From the NCBI GenBank assembly GCA_012519465.1, contig JAAYQD010000117.1:1-8322 (forward strand): 8,322 nucleotides of DNA. The letters are read 5' to 3'. The translations under genes and the position numbers were made by a program. This DNA comes from Candidatus Cloacimonadota bacterium (GTDB taxonomy: Bacteria; Cloacimonadota; Cloacimonadia; Cloacimonadales; Cloacimonadaceae). Positions within the stretch are counted from its first letter, which is position 1. Each line of letters starts with the position of its first letter. The notes beneath the pieces are model-generated. The model ran no database searches. It was not told where the DNA came from and worked only from the letters and a program-made list of their open reading frames with translations. Of this stretch, positions 7,284 through 8,322 are shown in pieces.

Positions 7284-7341
7284 CCACCCTTGTCTCTCCT
7301 TTGTCTCGACAAGGGTGAGACAAGGGTGGTACAAGGGTGGT
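7284..7341. repeat. 11-base tandem repeats with an inverted partner arm
   Basis: Three head-to-tail units occupy 7309-7341. The first is ACAAGGGTGAG (7309-7319), followed by two identical ACAAGGGTGGT (7320-7330 and 7331-7341). Upstream, CCACCCTTGTCTC (7284-7296) is the exact reverse complement of GAGACAAGGGTGG (7317-7329), a 13-base perfect inverted repeat with a 20-base loop. The loop contains a further TTGTC-TC-GACAA palindrome. The upstream arm can pair with any of the three units, so alternative hairpins are possible. No T-run follows, so simple termination is unlikely. Confidence 0.9.
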
Positions 7342-7569
7342 TAACAGGGAAGGAGTGGCAAGTCCTTGTATCCCCTGGCTTTAGCCATGTTATTTAATTA
7401 AAGCAACATTTCTAAATTTATTATATCACGCAGTCATAATATCTCTAAAACCATCACCTTGCTTTCCTTAAAACAAATACCTGTCCCCTAACTTATAGGT
7501 GTTGCAAAAAAGTGTCTATCTATGTCAGGATAAGACAGCTTGTGCAGGGAACAGGGGGAGGCGGTTGGG

Positions 7570-7591
7570 CTCACCATGAATGATGGGTGAG
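7570..7591. repeat. Dyad upstream of the binding-protein promoter
   Basis: CTCACCAT (7570-7577) and ATGGGTGAG (7583-7591) pair apart from one bulged G, with a 5-base loop. It lies about 45 bases before the -35 box at 7637, a plausible position for an activator or repressor site. No T-run follows. Confidence 0.35.
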
Positions 7592-7636
7592 AATTGATGA
7601 ATAACAGCGGTGAAACGGCAATGACAAAAAAAGATA

Positions 7637-7664
7637 TTGACTGCAATCCCCTCTTTGATATAAA
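7637..7664 (+). promoter_or_regulatory. Promoter of the substrate-binding lipoprotein gene
   Basis: TTGACT (7637-7642, five of six) and TATAAA (7659-7664, five of six) are separated by 16 bases. A TG one base before the -10 (7656-7657) makes an extended -10. The predicted start near 7671 gives a leader of about 34 bases. Confidence 0.65.
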
Positions 7665-7704
7665 GGCAATCTAAGGTTTTATTAATACAGACGAGGAGAT
7701 ATTG

Positions 7705-8322
7705 ATGCAGAGATTCGTCATCATCATCTTGGCTTTGGCACTGCTCTTTGGCGGATGCGGCAAAGCCAGCCAATCCGGCAAGGTAAGGATAAGCTTTTGG
7801 CATGGATTGAGCGGCCCTTTGGGGGATACGCTCAATGAGATGATCCGCGAGTTTAACCGCACTCACAAGGATATTGAGGTGGTTGCCAATTCCATTAGCA
7901 GCTACACGGCACTATCCCAAAAGCTGATGGCATCCATCCAGGACAAAAAGCAGCCGGATATCGCTCAGGTATTTGAATCCTGGACTGCCAAATATGTGGC
8001 AGCAGATGTATTGGTAAATATCTCCCGCCTCATCCAGGAGGATCCAAACTTTGGGCAGGCAGATCTGGATGATATGTATCCGGTATTTCTCAATTCCATC
8101 ACTTATCAGGATAGCATCTGGTCTTTTCCCTTCAACAAAAGCGTGCGCGCCTATTTCTATAATAAAGACGAGTTTTACAGGGCGGGTTTGGACCCCAGTT
8201 ATTTCCCCAAAACCTGGGAGGAATTCCGCCAGTATTGCCGTATCTTCACCAAGGCGGGCAAGCCTCGTGATACATTTGGCACCAATTTTGCCCCCAACGA
8301 ATGGCAGTTTATCAACCTCTTG
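7705..8322 (+). CDS. ABC-transporter substrate-binding lipoprotein (UgpB-like, SBP family 1), partial
   Basis: 206 codons open to the right edge; the C-terminal half is missing. Residues 1-17 are a lipoprotein signal ending LFGGC, so Cys18 should be lipidated and the protein anchored in the periplasm. The mature part has the extracellular solute-binding family 1 pattern. FWHGLSGPLGDTLNEMIREFN (31-51) is the WH...G...FN start typical of UgpB-type proteins. PDIAQVFE (84-91) is the conserved strand after the first helices, and WSFPFNKSVRAYFYNKDEF (139-157) and PKTWEEF (168-174) are also family-typical. Likely ligands are glycerol-3-phosphate or a sugar, but the binding residues cannot be assigned with only half the protein. 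The permease and ATPase genes would be expected beyond the right edge. The start is set by GAGGAG (7693-7698) six bases before the ATG, under its own promoter. Confidence 0.9.
   Translation, partial: MQRFVIIILALALLFGGCGKASQSGKVRISFWHGLSGPLGDTLNEMIREFNRTHKDIEVVANSISSYTALSQKLMASIQDKKQPDIAQVFESWTAKYVAADVLVNISRLIQEDPNFGQADLDDMYPVFLNSITYQDSIWSFPFNKSVRAYFYNKDEFYRAGLDPSYFPKTWEEFRQYCRIFTKAGKPRDTFGTNFAPNEWQFINLL

Larger units (their letters stand above)
7179..7704. other. Long noncoding stretch between wlbA and the binding-protein gene
   Basis: 526 bases with no supportable gene on either strand. From left to right it holds a short hairpin (7218-7236), the repeat cluster (7284-7341), and an AT-rich patch around 7388-7460. 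A dyad CTCACC...GGTGAG follows (7570-7591), and then the promoter of the downstream gene. No tRNA or recognised riboswitch was seen. A 25-codon frame at 7597-7674 lacks a proper ribosome site and overlaps the promoter, so it is not called. Confidence 0.6.

Noticed and set aside
6546..7334. Minus-strand open frame of 262 codons
   Set aside because: It is antisense to wlbA, whose family motifs are unmistakable; the frame has no recognisable motif and is Cys/His-rich in the way antisense frames are.
7284..7341. CRISPR array
   Set aside because: The units are 11 bases and directly abutting, with no spacers and no cas genes.
7508..7543. Minus-strand hairpin (bulged GTCTTATC/GATAGAC) followed by six T
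   Set aside because: The stem is AT-rich with a bulge, and no minus-strand gene lies upstream for it to terminate.
7597..7674. Plus-strand 25-codon frame before the lipoprotein gene
   Set aside because: No proper ribosome site, and the promoter boxes at 7637-7664 fall inside it, so its transcript would need another promoter.
7525..7866. Minus-strand frames of 113 and 63 codons
   Set aside because: They are antisense to the start of the substrate-binding lipoprotein and to its promoter, with no motif.

Overview
The window reads as a Gram-negative bacterium of roughly balanced base composition. It encodes a lipoprotein with a lipobox, signal-peptide proteins with an outer-membrane look, a D-Ala-D-Ala ligase, and a nucleotide-sugar dehydrogenase typical of LPS or O-antigen synthesis. 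The style of the exported proteins (a secreted FecR-domain protein without a sigma factor, Fn3/Ig-like surface domains, a large beta-rich protein) recalls the FCB superphylum, for example Cloacimonadota-like lineages. That is an impression from protein style, not a phylogenetic result.

Layout. Positions 1-5838 are six genes, all on the minus strand. In transcription order they are a stand-alone receiver protein (5838-5482), a FemAB/GNAT-like acyltransferase (5470-4559), D-alanine--D-alanine ligase (4476-3544), a secreted protein with an Fn3-like region (3529-2378), a secreted FecR-domain protein (2366-1686), and a large exported beta-rich protein that runs off the left edge (1661-<1). Spacings are 11, 82, 14, 11 and 24 bases. 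The 82-base gap holds a good intrinsic terminator that starts in the last codons of the FemAB-like gene, followed by a weaker promoter candidate. The row is therefore probably two units, receiver-FemAB and ddl-plus-exported-trio, with possible read-through. A strong sigma70-type promoter (perfect TTGACA, 17-base spacer) precedes the receiver gene.

Positions 5839-6149 form a divergent intergenic region. The plus strand then carries a WlbA/WbpB-type UDP-GlcNAcA 3-dehydrogenase (6150-7178). A 526-base noncoding stretch follows (7179-7704), with a notable cluster of 11-base direct repeats and a 13-base perfect inverted repeat, and further right a convincing promoter. Last is the start of a UgpB-like ABC-transporter substrate-binding lipoprotein (7705->8322), cut by the right edge.

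How the genes fit together: most of the window is cell-envelope biology. It covers peptidoglycan precursor synthesis (Ddl), a possible peptidoglycan or other aminoacyl/acyl modification (FemAB-like), a nucleotide sugar for surface polysaccharide (WlbA), three exported proteins that may act together at the outer surface, and solute capture (the binding protein). I see no complete novel system. The best leads are the exported trio behind ddl, the receiver/FemAB pair with its stop-codon-overlapping terminator, and the repeat cluster at 7284-7341.
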